A DNA stretch of 64,000 nucleotides from JAENVT01 sp963805445 (lineage in GTDB: Bacteria > Actinomycetota > Acidimicrobiia > Acidimicrobiales > Ilumatobacteraceae), in contig CAWDUI010000038.1 of NCBI GenBank assembly GCA_963805445.1, positions 310,001-374,000 of the forward strand, given 5' to 3'. Positions 33,462 through 41,505 of this stretch are shown piece after piece (within the stretch, counting starts at the first letter, position 1; each line of letters begins with the position of its first letter). The notes under the pieces were generated by a model, which saw nothing but the letters and a program-made list of their open reading frames with translations, ran no database searches and was not told where the DNA came from. Made by a program: the position numbers and the translations under genes.

Positions 33462-34360
33462 TCAGTAGTGCCACGGGAACGAGGTCCAGTCGGGCTCACG
33501 CTTGTCGATGAACGACGAGCGGCCTTCTTCGGCCTCGTCGCTGGCATAGGCCAGACGAGTCGCCTCGCCGGCGAAGACCTGCTGGCCGACCAGGCCGTCA
33601 TCGATCAGGTTGAACGAGAACTTCAACATCCGCTGCGCCGTCGGGCTCTTGCCGTTGATCTCCTTGGCCCATTGCAGCGCGGTGGACTCCAGGTCGGCGT
33701 GTGGCACGACGGCATTGACCATCCCCATGCGGTGAGCATCGGCCGCAGAGTATTCGCGGCCGAGGAAGAAGATCTCGCGGGCGAACTTCTGACCGACCTG
33801 GCGCGCCAGGTACGCGCTGCCGAACCCGCCGTCGAAGCTGGCCACGTCGGCGTCGGTCTGCTTGAACTTGGCGTGCTCCGCACTGGCCAGCGTGAGATCG
33901 CAGACCACGTGCAGGCTGTGGCCACCGCCGGCCGCCCAGCCGGGTACCACGCAGACGACGACCTTCGGCATGAAACGGATCAGTCGCTGCACCTCCAGGA
34001 TGTGCAGCCGGCCGGCGCGTCCGGGCTCGATCGAATCCCGCCCCTCGTCGGCCGCGTACTTGTATCCGTCGCGACCGCGGATTCGCTGGTCGCCGCCGCT
34101 GCAGAACGCCCACCCACCGTCTTTCGGCGACGGACCGTTGCCCGTCAGCAGCACGCATCCGACATCGGTGGTCATCCGGGCGTGGTCCAACGCGGTGTAC
34201 AGCTGGTCGACGGTGCGCGGCCGGAAGGCATTGCGAACCTCGGGCGGTTGAACGCGATGCGCACCGTGCCCTGGTCCGCGGCACGGTGGTAGGTGATGTC
34301 GTCGAAGGTGAAGCCGGGAACCTCGCGCCACGCCGCCGGATCGAACAAGTCGGAGACCAT
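33462..34360 (-). CDS. menB: 1,4-dihydroxy-2-naphthoyl-CoA synthase, frameshifted
   Basis: Crotonase-family ring-closing enzyme of menaquinone synthesis (converts o-succinylbenzoyl-CoA). Characteristic segments are FCSGGDQRIRGRDGY, VVPGWAAGGGHSLHVVCDLTLAS, DADVASFDGGFGSAYLAR, and the C-terminal SFIDKREPDWTSFPWHY, which clearly mark MenB rather than a general hydratase. The start region (MVSDLFDPAAWREVPGF) lies in another frame. One base appears to be missing near 34247, where FNRPEVRNAF is restored. The ATG at 34360 has a CACAAT hexamer seven bases upstream; ATG 34369 is the alternative. No other men gene is in the window. Confidence 0.92.
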
Positions 34361-34389
34361 GGACCCCATTGTGCTGCATCGGGCGCTGC

Positions 34390-34401
34390 TACGTTCAGCC
34401 C
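34390..34401 (+). promoter_or_regulatory. -10 element of cofE, leaderless
   Basis: TACGTT (34390-34395) is followed by CAGCCC and then the GTG at 34402. It overlaps the divergent menB start region. There is no ribosome binding site. Confidence 0.5.
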
Positions 34402-35154
34402 GTGACCGGCTTGCAGATCTTTGGTGTGCCGGGCATCGCCGAGATCGTCGAGGGTACCGACCTGGCAGTGGCCATAGCCGCGGCCGCGACGACCGGCGGA
34501 GTGGCGTTGGCGGACGGCGACATCGTGGTCGTGACGTCGAAGATCGTCTCCAAGGCCGAGGGCCGCACGGTCGAGCTTGCCGACATCGAGCCGTCGCCGT
34601 TCGCGATCGAATGGTCGGCCACGTGGGACAAGGACCCGGCGGTGACCGAGGTCGTGCTGCGCGAAGCCAAGCGGATCGTCCGCCAGCTCGGGCCCGTGCT
34701 GATCACCGAGACGCACCATGGTTTCGTGTGTGCCAACAGCGGGGTCGACCAATCATCGAGTGGCGCCGCTGGGCGGCTCGTGCTGCTGCCGGCCGATCCT
34801 GACGCGTCGGCGCGCGCCATTCGTGCCGGGCTCGCCGAACAGGGTGTCGACGTCGCCGTGATCATCTCCGACACGTTCGGGAGGGCGTGGCGCGAAGGCC
34901 AGACCGATATTGCGATCGGGATCGCCGGGATGCAGCCGATTCACAGCTACATCGGTCAGTTCGATCCGCACGGCCACGAGTTCAAGGTGCAGGCGGTGTG
35001 CCTGGCCGACGAGCTCGCCGGCGCCGCAGAACTGGTCAAGGGCAACATCTCGCGCGTGCCCGTCGGGGTGATCCGCGGCCATGCGTGGGAGGTCGACGAC
35101 ACGGCCACGATCGCACCAGTGCTGCGCGACCAGAGCCGCGACCTGTTCAGATAG
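34402..35154 (+). CDS. cofE: Coenzyme F420:L-glutamate ligase
   Basis: Adds L-glutamate residues to F420-0 using GTP, completing the F420 tail. The 250-residue protein has VVTSKIVSKAEGRTVEL, THHGFVCANSGVDQSS and IISDTFGRAWREGQTDIAIG, which bind GTP and metal in CofE. It ends after the CofE domain and lacks the C-terminal nitroreductase-like domain of mycobacterial FbiB. The GTG at 34402 is chosen because it matches the family start and has TACGTT six bases upstream. cofD is at 925. The FO synthase gene and the guanylyltransferase are not in the window. Confidence 0.95.
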   Translation: MTGLQIFGVPGIAEIVEGTDLAVAIAAAATTGGVALADGDIVVVTSKIVSKAEGRTVELADIEPSPFAIEWSATWDKDPAVTEVVLREAKRIVRQLGPVLITETHHGFVCANSGVDQSSSGAAGRLVLLPADPDASARAIRAGLAEQGVDVAVIISDTFGRAWREGQTDIAIGIAGMQPIHSYIGQFDPHGHEFKVQAVCLADELAGAAELVKGNISRVPVGVIRGHAWEVDDTATIAPVLRDQSRDLFR

Positions 35155-35179
35155 GCCCGGCTGTCGGGGTGTGAAGCCG

Positions 35180-36112
35180 CTACGCCTGATCTGGCGAGCA
35201 CAGTTGGGCGTATTCGACGGCGAGGTCGGCGGCGAGCGCGGCGTTGTGCTTGATCAGCGAGATGTTGGCCGTGAGGCTGCGCCCGCCGGTTCGATCGACG
35301 AGTCGCGACAGCAGGAACGGGGTGACCGCCTGGCCGACGATTCCGCGTTCTGTCAACTCGGTCAGCGCCTCGGCGATGACCCCATCGATGTCTGCCGCGG
35401 GGATCTCGTCGGCTTCGTCGATCGGGTTGGCCACACAGATGCCGCGGTGCAACCGCAAGTCGCGCCAGGTTGCGTCGAGCACCGCCGCAGCCTGCCGAGC
35501 ATCGTCGACCCGGCGCGGGGCGGGGTGACCGCTGGAACGGCTGTAGAAGGCGGGGAACTGATCACTGCCGACCACGATGACCGGCACCCCGGCGGTCTCG
35601 AGGTACTCGAGCGTGAGGGCGATGTCGAGGATCGACTTCACGCCGGCGCAGACCACGGCCACCGGGGTCGCGGCCAGTTCGGTGAGGTCGGCCGAGATGT
35701 CGAAGGTTGCCGGGGCACCGCGGTGCACACCGCCGATGCCGCCGGTCGCGAAGACCCGAATCCCCGCCAGAGCGGCCAGATGCATCGTCGCCGCGACGGT
35801 TGTCGCCCCCGTCGCTTTCGTCGCCACGAGCCATGGAAGATCTCGTGTGGTCGCCTTGTAGACGTCGGGGCGACTGGCCAACTGTTCGATGCCGGCCTGA
35901 TCCACGCCGATGGAGCACACGCCGTCGAGCACGGCGATCGTCGCGGGGACCGCGCCACGGTCTCGCACGATCGTTTCGACGGCGGCGACCATCTCGACGT
36001 TCTGTGGATACGGCATCCCGTGGCTGATGATCGTCGACTCCAGCGCGACCACCGGTCGGCCGGCGTGCACAGCACTGTCGACCTCCTCACCGATCAGCAG
36101 CGTCATCGTCAC
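35180..36112 (-). CDS. psuG: Pseudouridine-5'-phosphate glycosidase
   Basis: Splits pseudouridine 5'-phosphate into uracil and ribose 5-phosphate, part of pseudouridine recycling. The 310-residue sequence contains VALESTIISHGMPYPQN near the N-terminus, TVAATMHLAALAGIRVFATG and FATGGIGGVHRGA, the conserved glycine-rich core, and SSGHPAPRRVD. The catalytic lysine and manganese ligands fall in this core. No pseudouridine kinase gene (psuK) lies next to it. The GTG start at 36112 overlaps the stop of the upstream lipoprotein gene by four bases. The alternative start is ATG at 36106. Confidence 0.93.
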   Translation of the reverse strand: MTMTLLIGEEVDSAVHAGRPVVALESTIISHGMPYPQNVEMVAAVETIVRDRGAVPATIAVLDGVCSIGVDQAGIEQLASRPDVYKATTRDLPWLVATKATGATTVAATMHLAALAGIRVFATGGIGGVHRGAPATFDISADLTELAATPVAVVCAGVKSILDIALTLEYLETAGVPVIVVGSDQFPAFYSRSSGHPAPRRVDDARQAAAVLDATWRDLRLHRGICVANPIDEADEIPAADIDGVIAEALTELTERGIVGQAVTPFLLSRLVDRTGGRSLTANISLIKHNAALAADLAVEYAQLCSPDQA

Positions 36113-36579
36113 GATCCCGTGTTCGAGGTGGTGTCCGACGTGATCCCGCAGTTGGTTGCGACATAGTTCTGGAATCGGCCCTGAGTGTCGATGAAATCGG
36201 AACTGGCGAACGTGTCGGTCAGTGTGGCGAACTCGGGTGTCGCGACCATCGCCGTGACGTCGTAGTTGTTCGCCTTCACGACTGCGAGCAGCCCCTGCGC
36301 CGCGCTGCTGATGGTGTCGACATCCGGCTTGATCTCCTTGGGCGCGACGGCCGCCATCGTCGCGAACTTCGTGGCGAACCCCTCGACCGCCGCCTTCACA
36401 TCGGCGGACCCGGGAGTCACCGTCTGGCCGAACAGGCGTTGTTGGGCGTCCTCGGCGTCTTTGGCAGCTCGTGCGGCAACGCAGAACTTGGGCAGTGAAT
36501 CGGCCGTGCTGCCGCCGTCACTGCACGAGACCAGCATCGCCACGGTCACGACAGGCACCGCCAGATGCGTCCGGTTCAC
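36109..36579 (-). CDS. Putative lipoprotein
   Basis: A 156-residue exported protein. The signal peptide ends in a lipobox, AMLVSCSDGG, with the modified cysteine at about residue 19. The mature part is helical (ARAAKDAEDAQQRL, VEGFATKFATMAAVAP) and ends in a Ser/Thr-rich tail. I do not recognise a family. The GTG at 36579 is selected because GAGGAGG lies three to four bases before it. The stop overlaps the psuG start (GTGA), so it belongs to the same transcript although the functional link is unclear. It is divergent from a crotonase gene. Confidence 0.7.
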   Translation of the reverse strand: MNRTHLAVPVVTVAMLVSCSDGGSTADSLPKFCVAARAAKDAEDAQQRLFGQTVTPGSADVKAAVEGFATKFATMAAVAPKEIKPDVDTISSAAQGLLAVVKANNYDVTAMVATPEFATLTDTFASSDFIDTQGRFQNYVATNCGITSDTTSNTGS

Positions 36580-36646
36580 AGTCCTCCTCGCTCGACACCA
36601 TACGGTACTGCCCGACCGATCGCCCCGTAGGCCACACTTGGCGTCG

Positions 36647-37447
36647 ATGAACGTTGAATCCAGCCAACCGATCAAGCTGACCCGTGATGGCGCCGTCGCC
36701 ACGATCTGGCTGGACCGCCCCGACAAGCGCAATGCAATGAGCTATGCGATGTGGGTGTCGCTGGAGGAGGCCGCGTCGCGTGTGGCGGCGGACCCGGAGG
36801 TTCGCGTGGTGGTCGTGCGCGGCGCGGGTGACCACTTCTGCGCCGGCGCGGACATCACGGAACTGGGTGTGCAACGCGGCGCCGGTGAACGGTCGTTCGC
36901 CGAGGTCAACCTCGCCGCCGAAGCCGCCCTGGCGACCATACCCAAACCCACCGTCGCGTTCATCTCCGGCGACTGCATCGGCGGCGGATGCGCGCTGGCC
37001 ATCGATTGCGACCTGCGCCTGGCGACCAGCGGTGCGCGGTTCGGGATCACGCCGTCCAAGCTCGGCATCGTCTACCCCAGCGCGTCGTTGGAGCGGGTCA
37101 CGCACCTCCTCGGGCCTGCGGCGACGAAGCGACTGCTGTTCACCGGTGACCTCGTCGACACCGACGAGGCGCTGCGCCTCGGCCTCGTGGACGAGGTCGT
37201 GGAGACCGCGGCGGGAGAGGCGCGGCTTGCTACGTTGACCGGCGTGCTCGCCGCTCGCTCGCTCCTGACCCAGGCGGCGACCAAGGCGATGGTCGCCGAC
37301 GTCGTCGCCCACGGCCATGTTCGGCCCGATCTCGAACACGAATGGAGCCGAACTGCCGCCGCTGCCGGCGACTCGGCGGAAGGAATCGCTGCGTTCGTGG
37401 CGAAGCGGTCGCCACGCTTCACGTGGTCCGGTCACGATGACAGCTAG
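36647..37447 (+). CDS. Enoyl-CoA hydratase/isomerase family protein
   Basis: A 266-residue crotonase. Conserved parts are WLDRPDKRNAMSYAMW, the oxyanion hole GDHFCAGADITELG and SGDCIGGGCALAIDCDLRLA, then GITPSKLGIVYPSASLERV. The frame is intact. It resembles general short-chain enoyl-CoA hydratases or isomerases. The substrate is undetermined. The stop overlaps the modB start by eleven bases. This may only reflect gene packing, as molybdate transport has no known tie to crotonases. Confidence 0.88.
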   Translation: MNVESSQPIKLTRDGAVATIWLDRPDKRNAMSYAMWVSLEEAASRVAADPEVRVVVVRGAGDHFCAGADITELGVQRGAGERSFAEVNLAAEAALATIPKPTVAFISGDCIGGGCALAIDCDLRLATSGARFGITPSKLGIVYPSASLERVTHLLGPAATKRLLFTGDLVDTDEALRLGLVDEVVETAAGEARLATLTGVLAARSLLTQAATKAMVADVVAHGHVRPDLEHEWSRTAAAAGDSAEGIAAFVAKRSPRFTWSGHDDS

Positions 37448-38255
37448 GAGCGTACGCCGGACCGAGCGGCCGTTGCCGTGGCCGGCGTTCGCGCTGGCCG
37501 TGCTGGCCATCGTCTTCTTCGCCCTCCCCCTGATCGGTTTGATGAGTCGGGCGCCGTGGAGCGACGTCGGCCGCATCGTGGGCAGCGCGCCGGTGCGCCA
37601 GGCCCTGAAGTTGTCGATCGTGTGCAGCTTGTGCGCGACGGCGCTCTCAGTGCTGCTCGGCCTGCCTTTGGCGTGGATGTTGGCACGGAAGCGGTTCATC
37701 GGCCGGCCGATCGTGCGCGCGCTGTGCACGCTGTCGATGGTGCTGCCTCCGGTGGTCGGCGGACTCGCGTTGCTGTACGCGCTCGGTCGTCGCGGGGTGG
37801 TGGGGCAATACCTCGACCGCTGGTTCGATGTGCGCCTGCCGTTCACCTCCGCAGGTGTCGTGATCGCCCAGACCTTCGTGGCGATGCCGTTCTTCGTGGT
37901 GACGGTCGAGGCCGCGCTGCGCCAAGTCGATGCCGGTCATGACGATGCGGCACGCACCTTGGGCGCCAGCAGTTGGTACACGTTTCGACGGGTGACGTTG
38001 CCTGCAGTCCGGTCGGCGCTCGTCGCCGGCGCCGTGTTGTCGTGGGCCAGGGCGTTCGGGGAGTTCGGCGCGACGATCATGTTTGCCGGGAGCCTTCCCG
38101 GCAGGACACAGACGTTGCCGCTGTCGGTGTACATCACCCTCGACACCGACCCTCAACAGGCGATCGTGATCGCGTTGTTGATGGTCGCCGTCTCGTTCGC
38201 CGTGCTCGTGGCGCTGCGCGACCGTTGGTTGGGCGGGGGTGAACGGGCCACGTGA
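37437..38255 (+). CDS. modB: Molybdate-type ABC transporter permease
   Basis: A 272-residue inner-membrane subunit with five to six helices. The ABC permease EAA-like loop is DDAARTLGASSWYTFRRVTLP, which docks the ATPase. MVLPPVVGGLALLYALG and the C-terminal FGEFGATIMFAGSLPGRTQT with LPLSVY are characteristic of ModB, less so of sulfate or tungstate permeases. It overlaps the upstream crotonase and the downstream ATPase gene (four bases). No periplasmic binding protein gene (modA) is adjacent, so the transporter is incomplete within this window. Confidence 0.85.
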   Translation: MTARSVRRTERPLPWPAFALAVLAIVFFALPLIGLMSRAPWSDVGRIVGSAPVRQALKLSIVCSLCATALSVLLGLPLAWMLARKRFIGRPIVRALCTLSMVLPPVVGGLALLYALGRRGVVGQYLDRWFDVRLPFTSAGVVIAQTFVAMPFFVVTVEAALRQVDAGHDDAARTLGASSWYTFRRVTLPAVRSALVAGAVLSWARAFGEFGATIMFAGSLPGRTQTLPLSVYITLDTDPQQAIVIALLMVAVSFAVLVALRDRWLGGGERAT

Positions 38256-39308
38256 CGTTGCGCGCCCACATCGTGGTCGCCCGCGGGTCGCTGAACCTCG
38301 ACGTGTGGCTGAACGCCGCGCCGGGCGAGGTCGTGGCGTTGCTCGGCCCCAACGGAGCCGGAAAGACCACGATCTTGCGGTGTCTCGCCGGCCTGCTGGC
38401 GATCGAACGGGGCTCGATCGAGGTGCTCGGCCGGGTCATCGACGATCCGTCGACGGGCACCTTCGTGCCGTCCGAGCACCGATCGTGCGGGGTGGTCTTC
38501 CAGCAGTACCTGTTGTTCCCGCACATGTCGGTGCTCGAGAACGTGGCGTTCGGCCTGCGGGCGCGGGGAGTCGACAAGGCGGCTGCGTATGACCAGGCCC
38601 GAACCTGGTTGGCGCGGGTGGGAAGTGACGGGCTCGAACAATCGCGTCCGGGTGAGCTCTCCGGTGGGCAGGCGCAGCGGGTCGCGTTGGCGCGTGCCCT
38701 TGCATCGGAGCCGAAGATGCTGCTGCTCGACGAGCCGCTGGCCGCCCTCGACGCCGGAACCAAGGTCGACGTGCGTCGTCGAATTGCGGCGGCACCTGAC
38801 GGAGTTCGCCGGATCCGCGGTGCTGGTGACCCATGACCCGGTCGACGCCTACACGCTGGCCGACCGAGTGGTGATCATCGAGCACGGTCATGTAGTGCAG
38901 GACGGAACGTTCGTCGAGATCGCCGCCCACCCCCGGTCGGCCTATGTGGCCGAGTTGGTCGGCATGAACCTGCTGACGGGGTCGATGATGGGCGGGATCT
39001 TTGCGGTGGATGGCGGCGCAACGCTGGTGGTGGCCGCGGCGGATGTCGATGGCGCGGCGATTGCCGTGATCCGGCCGCAGGCCGTCTCGTTGCACGCGTC
39101 ACGTCCCGAGGGCAGCATGCGCAACGTGTGGAGAGCCACGGTGATCGATGTCGACCATCGCGCCGAACGTGTACGAGTTCGCCTGCAGGGCCCGATCCAA
39201 CTGACCGCGGAGATCACTGCTGCGGCCGCAGAGGCGCTGCGCATCAAGGTCGGCTTGCAACTGTGGGCAGCGGTCAAGGCCACCGAGATCGCCGTCACTC
39301 TGAACTAG
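38252..39308 (+). CDS. modC: Molybdate-type ABC transporter ATPase, frameshifted
   Basis: ATPase of about 351 residues. Walker A is LLGPNGAGKTT, the signature LSGGQAQRVALARAL, Walker B MLLLDEPLAALD and the switch region VTHDPVDAYTLADRV. The C-terminal ~100 residues (from MRNVWRATVIDVDHRAERVR) form a TOBE-like domain that could bind the oxyanion for regulation, as in ModC. One extra base near 38775-38785 splits the gene just after Walker B. Removing it restores VDVRVELRRHLTEF. It starts with GTG in a GTGA overlap with modB. Confidence 0.86.
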
Positions 39309-39337
39309 AGGTGCGGTCGTCTGCCAAGATCTGTCCC

Positions 39338-40195
39338 ATGACGAAGGTGATCGACAGGGTTGGTGTGGTCGGCTGTGGGCTGATGGGTTCGGGCATTGCC
39401 GAAGTGACGGCGCGCGCCGGTCTCGAGGTCGTGGTCACGGAGAGCTCACCATCGGCCGCCGAGGCCGGCATGGCGCGAGTCGCCAACTCACTGAAGCGTG
39501 CCGTGACATCGGGTCGCCTGTCGGACGCTGATCACGACGCCACCTGGCAACGAATGTCGTTCGGTCATCAGCTCGATGCCCTGCACGACTGTGACCTGGT
39601 GATCGAGGCGGTGGCGGAGGACGAGGCGATGAAGATCGAGGTGTTCGGCCGTCTCGACGATCTCTGCAAGCCCGACGCGGTGCTGGCCTCGAACACATCG
39701 AGCATCCCGATCATGAAGCTCGCCAGGGCGACGAAGCGTGAAGCCCAGGTGATCGGCATCCACTTCTTCAACCCGGTCCCGGTGCTGCCGTTGGTCGAGC
39801 TGGTCACATCGTTGCTGACGTCTCCCGAGACCGCGACCGATATCGAGCAGTTCGCCGGCGACACGCTGGGCAAGACGGTCATCCGTTCTCGCGACCGCGC
39901 CGGCTTCATCGTCAACGCGCTGCTGATCCCGTACATCCTGGCCGCCATCAGGATGCTCGAGTCCGGGTTCGCCACTGCCGACGACATCGACACCGGCATG
40001 GTCAAGGGCTGCGCGCATCCGATGGGGCCACTCCGGCTCGCCGACCTGATCGGCCTCGACACAGTGCAGGCGGTCGCCGAATCGCTGTACAGCGAGTTCA
40101 AGGAGCAGCTGTACGCGCCACCGTCGCTGCTGCTGCGCATGGTCGAGGCGGGCTTGCTGGGCCGCAAAGCCGGTCGCGGCTTCTATGAGTACTGA
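39338..40195 (+). CDS. 3-hydroxybutyryl-CoA dehydrogenase
   Basis: NAD(P)-dependent dehydrogenase of 285 residues that interconverts 3-hydroxyacyl-CoA and 3-ketoacyl-CoA. The N-terminal Rossmann motif is VGVVGCGLMGSGIAEV, then DLVIEAVAEDEAMKIEVF, the catalytic SNTSSIPI and IGIHFFNPVPVLPLVELV with the active-site histidine, and a helical C-terminal domain with HPMGPLRLADLIGLD. It is the stand-alone type of actinobacteria (FadB2/Hbd). The gene overlaps the next methyltransferase gene by eleven bases. The two crotonases nearby could supply its substrate. Confidence 0.94.
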   Translation: MTKVIDRVGVVGCGLMGSGIAEVTARAGLEVVVTESSPSAAEAGMARVANSLKRAVTSGRLSDADHDATWQRMSFGHQLDALHDCDLVIEAVAEDEAMKIEVFGRLDDLCKPDAVLASNTSSIPIMKLARATKREAQVIGIHFFNPVPVLPLVELVTSLLTSPETATDIEQFAGDTLGKTVIRSRDRAGFIVNALLIPYILAAIRMLESGFATADDIDTGMVKGCAHPMGPLRLADLIGLDTVQAVAESLYSEFKEQLYAPPSLLLRMVEAGLLGRKAGRGFYEY

Positions 40196-40814
40196 GCGCG
40201 ACAGCCGTCTGCAGTGGATCTACGCGTCGCGTGGCGAGGAGCAGCTACGCGAGCGCTACGACGTGTGGGCGGCGGACTACGACATGGACCTCGACCACCT
40301 GCGGTGGACTGCGCCGCAGGCCGGAGCCGAGCGGTGTCATCACTTCGCCCGCGAGGGCTCGGAGATCCTCGACGCCGGCTGTGGCACGGGCCTGGTCGGT
40401 GCGTCGTTGGCCGCGCTGGGTCATTCTCGGATCGTTGGCTTCGACTTGTCCGCGGGGATGCTGGAGCGCAGCGCGGAACGAGGGGTGTACAGCGAGCTCC
40501 ACCAGGGCTCGCTGCTCGATCGGCTGCCGTTCGACGACGGTCGGTTCGCATCGGTGATCTCCGTGGGCGTGTTCACGCTCGGCCACGTCGGTGGTTCGGC
40601 CTTTGCCGAGCTGGCCCGGGTGACGTCGCCGGGTGGGCACGTGTCCATCACGTTCCGCGACGACGCTGTCGATCATCTCGGGTACCGAGCCGAACAGCAG
40701 CGCCTGGTGGACTCGGGTACGTGGGATCTGGTCGAGCGAACCGAGTCGCTCCCGATGATCCACGAGGATGGCGACGACATCATGTTGCGGGTGTGGACCT
40801 GGCGAGTGCGCTAG
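40185..40814 (+). CDS. Class I SAM-dependent methyltransferase
   Basis: A 209-residue Rossmann-fold methyltransferase. Motif I is ILDAGCGTGLVGASLA, the acidic residue of motif II follows in GFDLSAGML, and LARVTSPGGHVSITFRD is the post-core segment. The N-terminal RYDVWAADYDMDL is typical of the methyltransferase 11/25 type acting on small molecules. The substrate is not deducible. Its start overlaps the dehydrogenase gene end. The stop TAG (40812-40814) is part of a CTAG that also carries the stop of the convergent tetR. Confidence 0.85.
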   Translation: MSTERDSRLQWIYASRGEEQLRERYDVWAADYDMDLDHLRWTAPQAGAERCHHFAREGSEILDAGCGTGLVGASLAALGHSRIVGFDLSAGMLERSAERGVYSELHQGSLLDRLPFDDGRFASVISVGVFTLGHVGGSAFAELARVTSPGGHVSITFRDDAVDHLGYRAEQQRLVDSGTWDLVERTESLPMIHEDGDDIMLRVWTWRVR

Positions 40815-41450
40815 CCGGCCACGCCCGGGCGTCCGTCGGCCGGCGGCCGTGGCAGGGTTTGCACGGGAAGCCCGACTTCGCCTTCGAGGGCTGACATCGC
40901 CCAGTCGAGCACGATCGCCCGCTCGATCACTCCGGGGTGAGCGGCGACCTGCAGGCTGAGCCCGTCGAGCAACGACAGCACCCGCCACGCGGTTGCCGCC
41001 GGGTCGTCGCACACGAACACGCCGTCGTTGACACCCTCGATCAAGGTGGCGGCGATCAGTTCCTGCCAGGCGACGTTCAGGCGGCGCGAGGTGGCCCCGA
41101 GCGCCGGGCGCCGGCTGGCTTCTGCCCAGGCATCGAGCCACATCTGAAAGGCCCGGTACTCCTCGGTGCGGGTGTACGAGGCGAAGAACGTCGACAGGCG
41201 CTCCGAGGCGTTGCTGCATGCCAGCATCGCTGCTTCGGTCCTGGCCAGGTCGGTCCCGGCCGCCTCCTCGAACGCCGCGGCCAACACATCGTCCATCGAC
41301 GCGAAGTAGTGATGGATCAACCCGCTCGACGTACCCATCTCGGCCGCCACGTCGCGGACCGTCGTGTTGCCGAGGCCCTTGGTCGAGGCGACCCGCAGCG
41401 CAGCCGCGACGATCTCTTCTCGGCGAGCGGCCGGGCTCGAGGCGCGTCAC
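40811..41450 (-). CDS. TetR family transcriptional regulator, frameshifted near the start
   Basis: One-component repressor of about 212 residues. The N-terminal helix-turn-helix reads EEIVAAALRVASTKGLGNTT, VRDVAAEMGTSSGLIHHYFA, the standard TetR DNA-binding pattern. The rest is a helical ligand domain (YRAFQMWLDAWAEA). A GGG run at 41433-41435 carries one extra base. Removing it links the helix-turn-helix to GTG 41450 with the start MTRLEPAARREEI. That GTG has a TTGGAC-17-TACCAT promoter ending six bases upstream, which independently supports it. It is divergent from the GcvT-like gene and the inverted repeat between them is the probable operator. The ligand is unknown. Confidence 0.88.
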
Positions 41451-41485
41451 GCCGACATGGTAATCCTTATTGCGCAGATGTCCAA
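41451..41485 (-). promoter_or_regulatory. tetR promoter, leaderless
   Basis: On the minus strand TTGGAC (41485-41480), a 17-base spacer and TACCAT (41462-41457) form a strong sigma-70-type promoter. Six bases separate it from the GTG at 41450. The -35 hexamer lies inside the inverted repeat at 41468-41487. Confidence 0.75.
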
Positions 41486-41487
41486 TA
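41468..41487. promoter_or_regulatory. Probable TetR operator (TATTG-N10-CAATA)
   Basis: TATTG (41468-41472) and CAATA (41483-41487) are inverted copies ten bases apart. The element covers the -35 hexamers of both divergent promoters, so binding would repress both directions. A second perfect palindrome, TAGACGTCTA, occupies 41486-41495 between -35 and -10 of the rightward promoter. Binding is inferred from position. Confidence 0.55.
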
Positions 41488-41505
41488 GACGTCTACGATC
41501 TTGCC
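41470..41505 (+). promoter_or_regulatory. Promoter of the GcvT-like gene, leaderless
   Basis: TTGCGC (41470-41475), an 18-base spacer and TACGAT (41494-41499) precede the ATG at 41506 by six bases. The -35 overlaps the TetR operator candidate. Confidence 0.65.
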
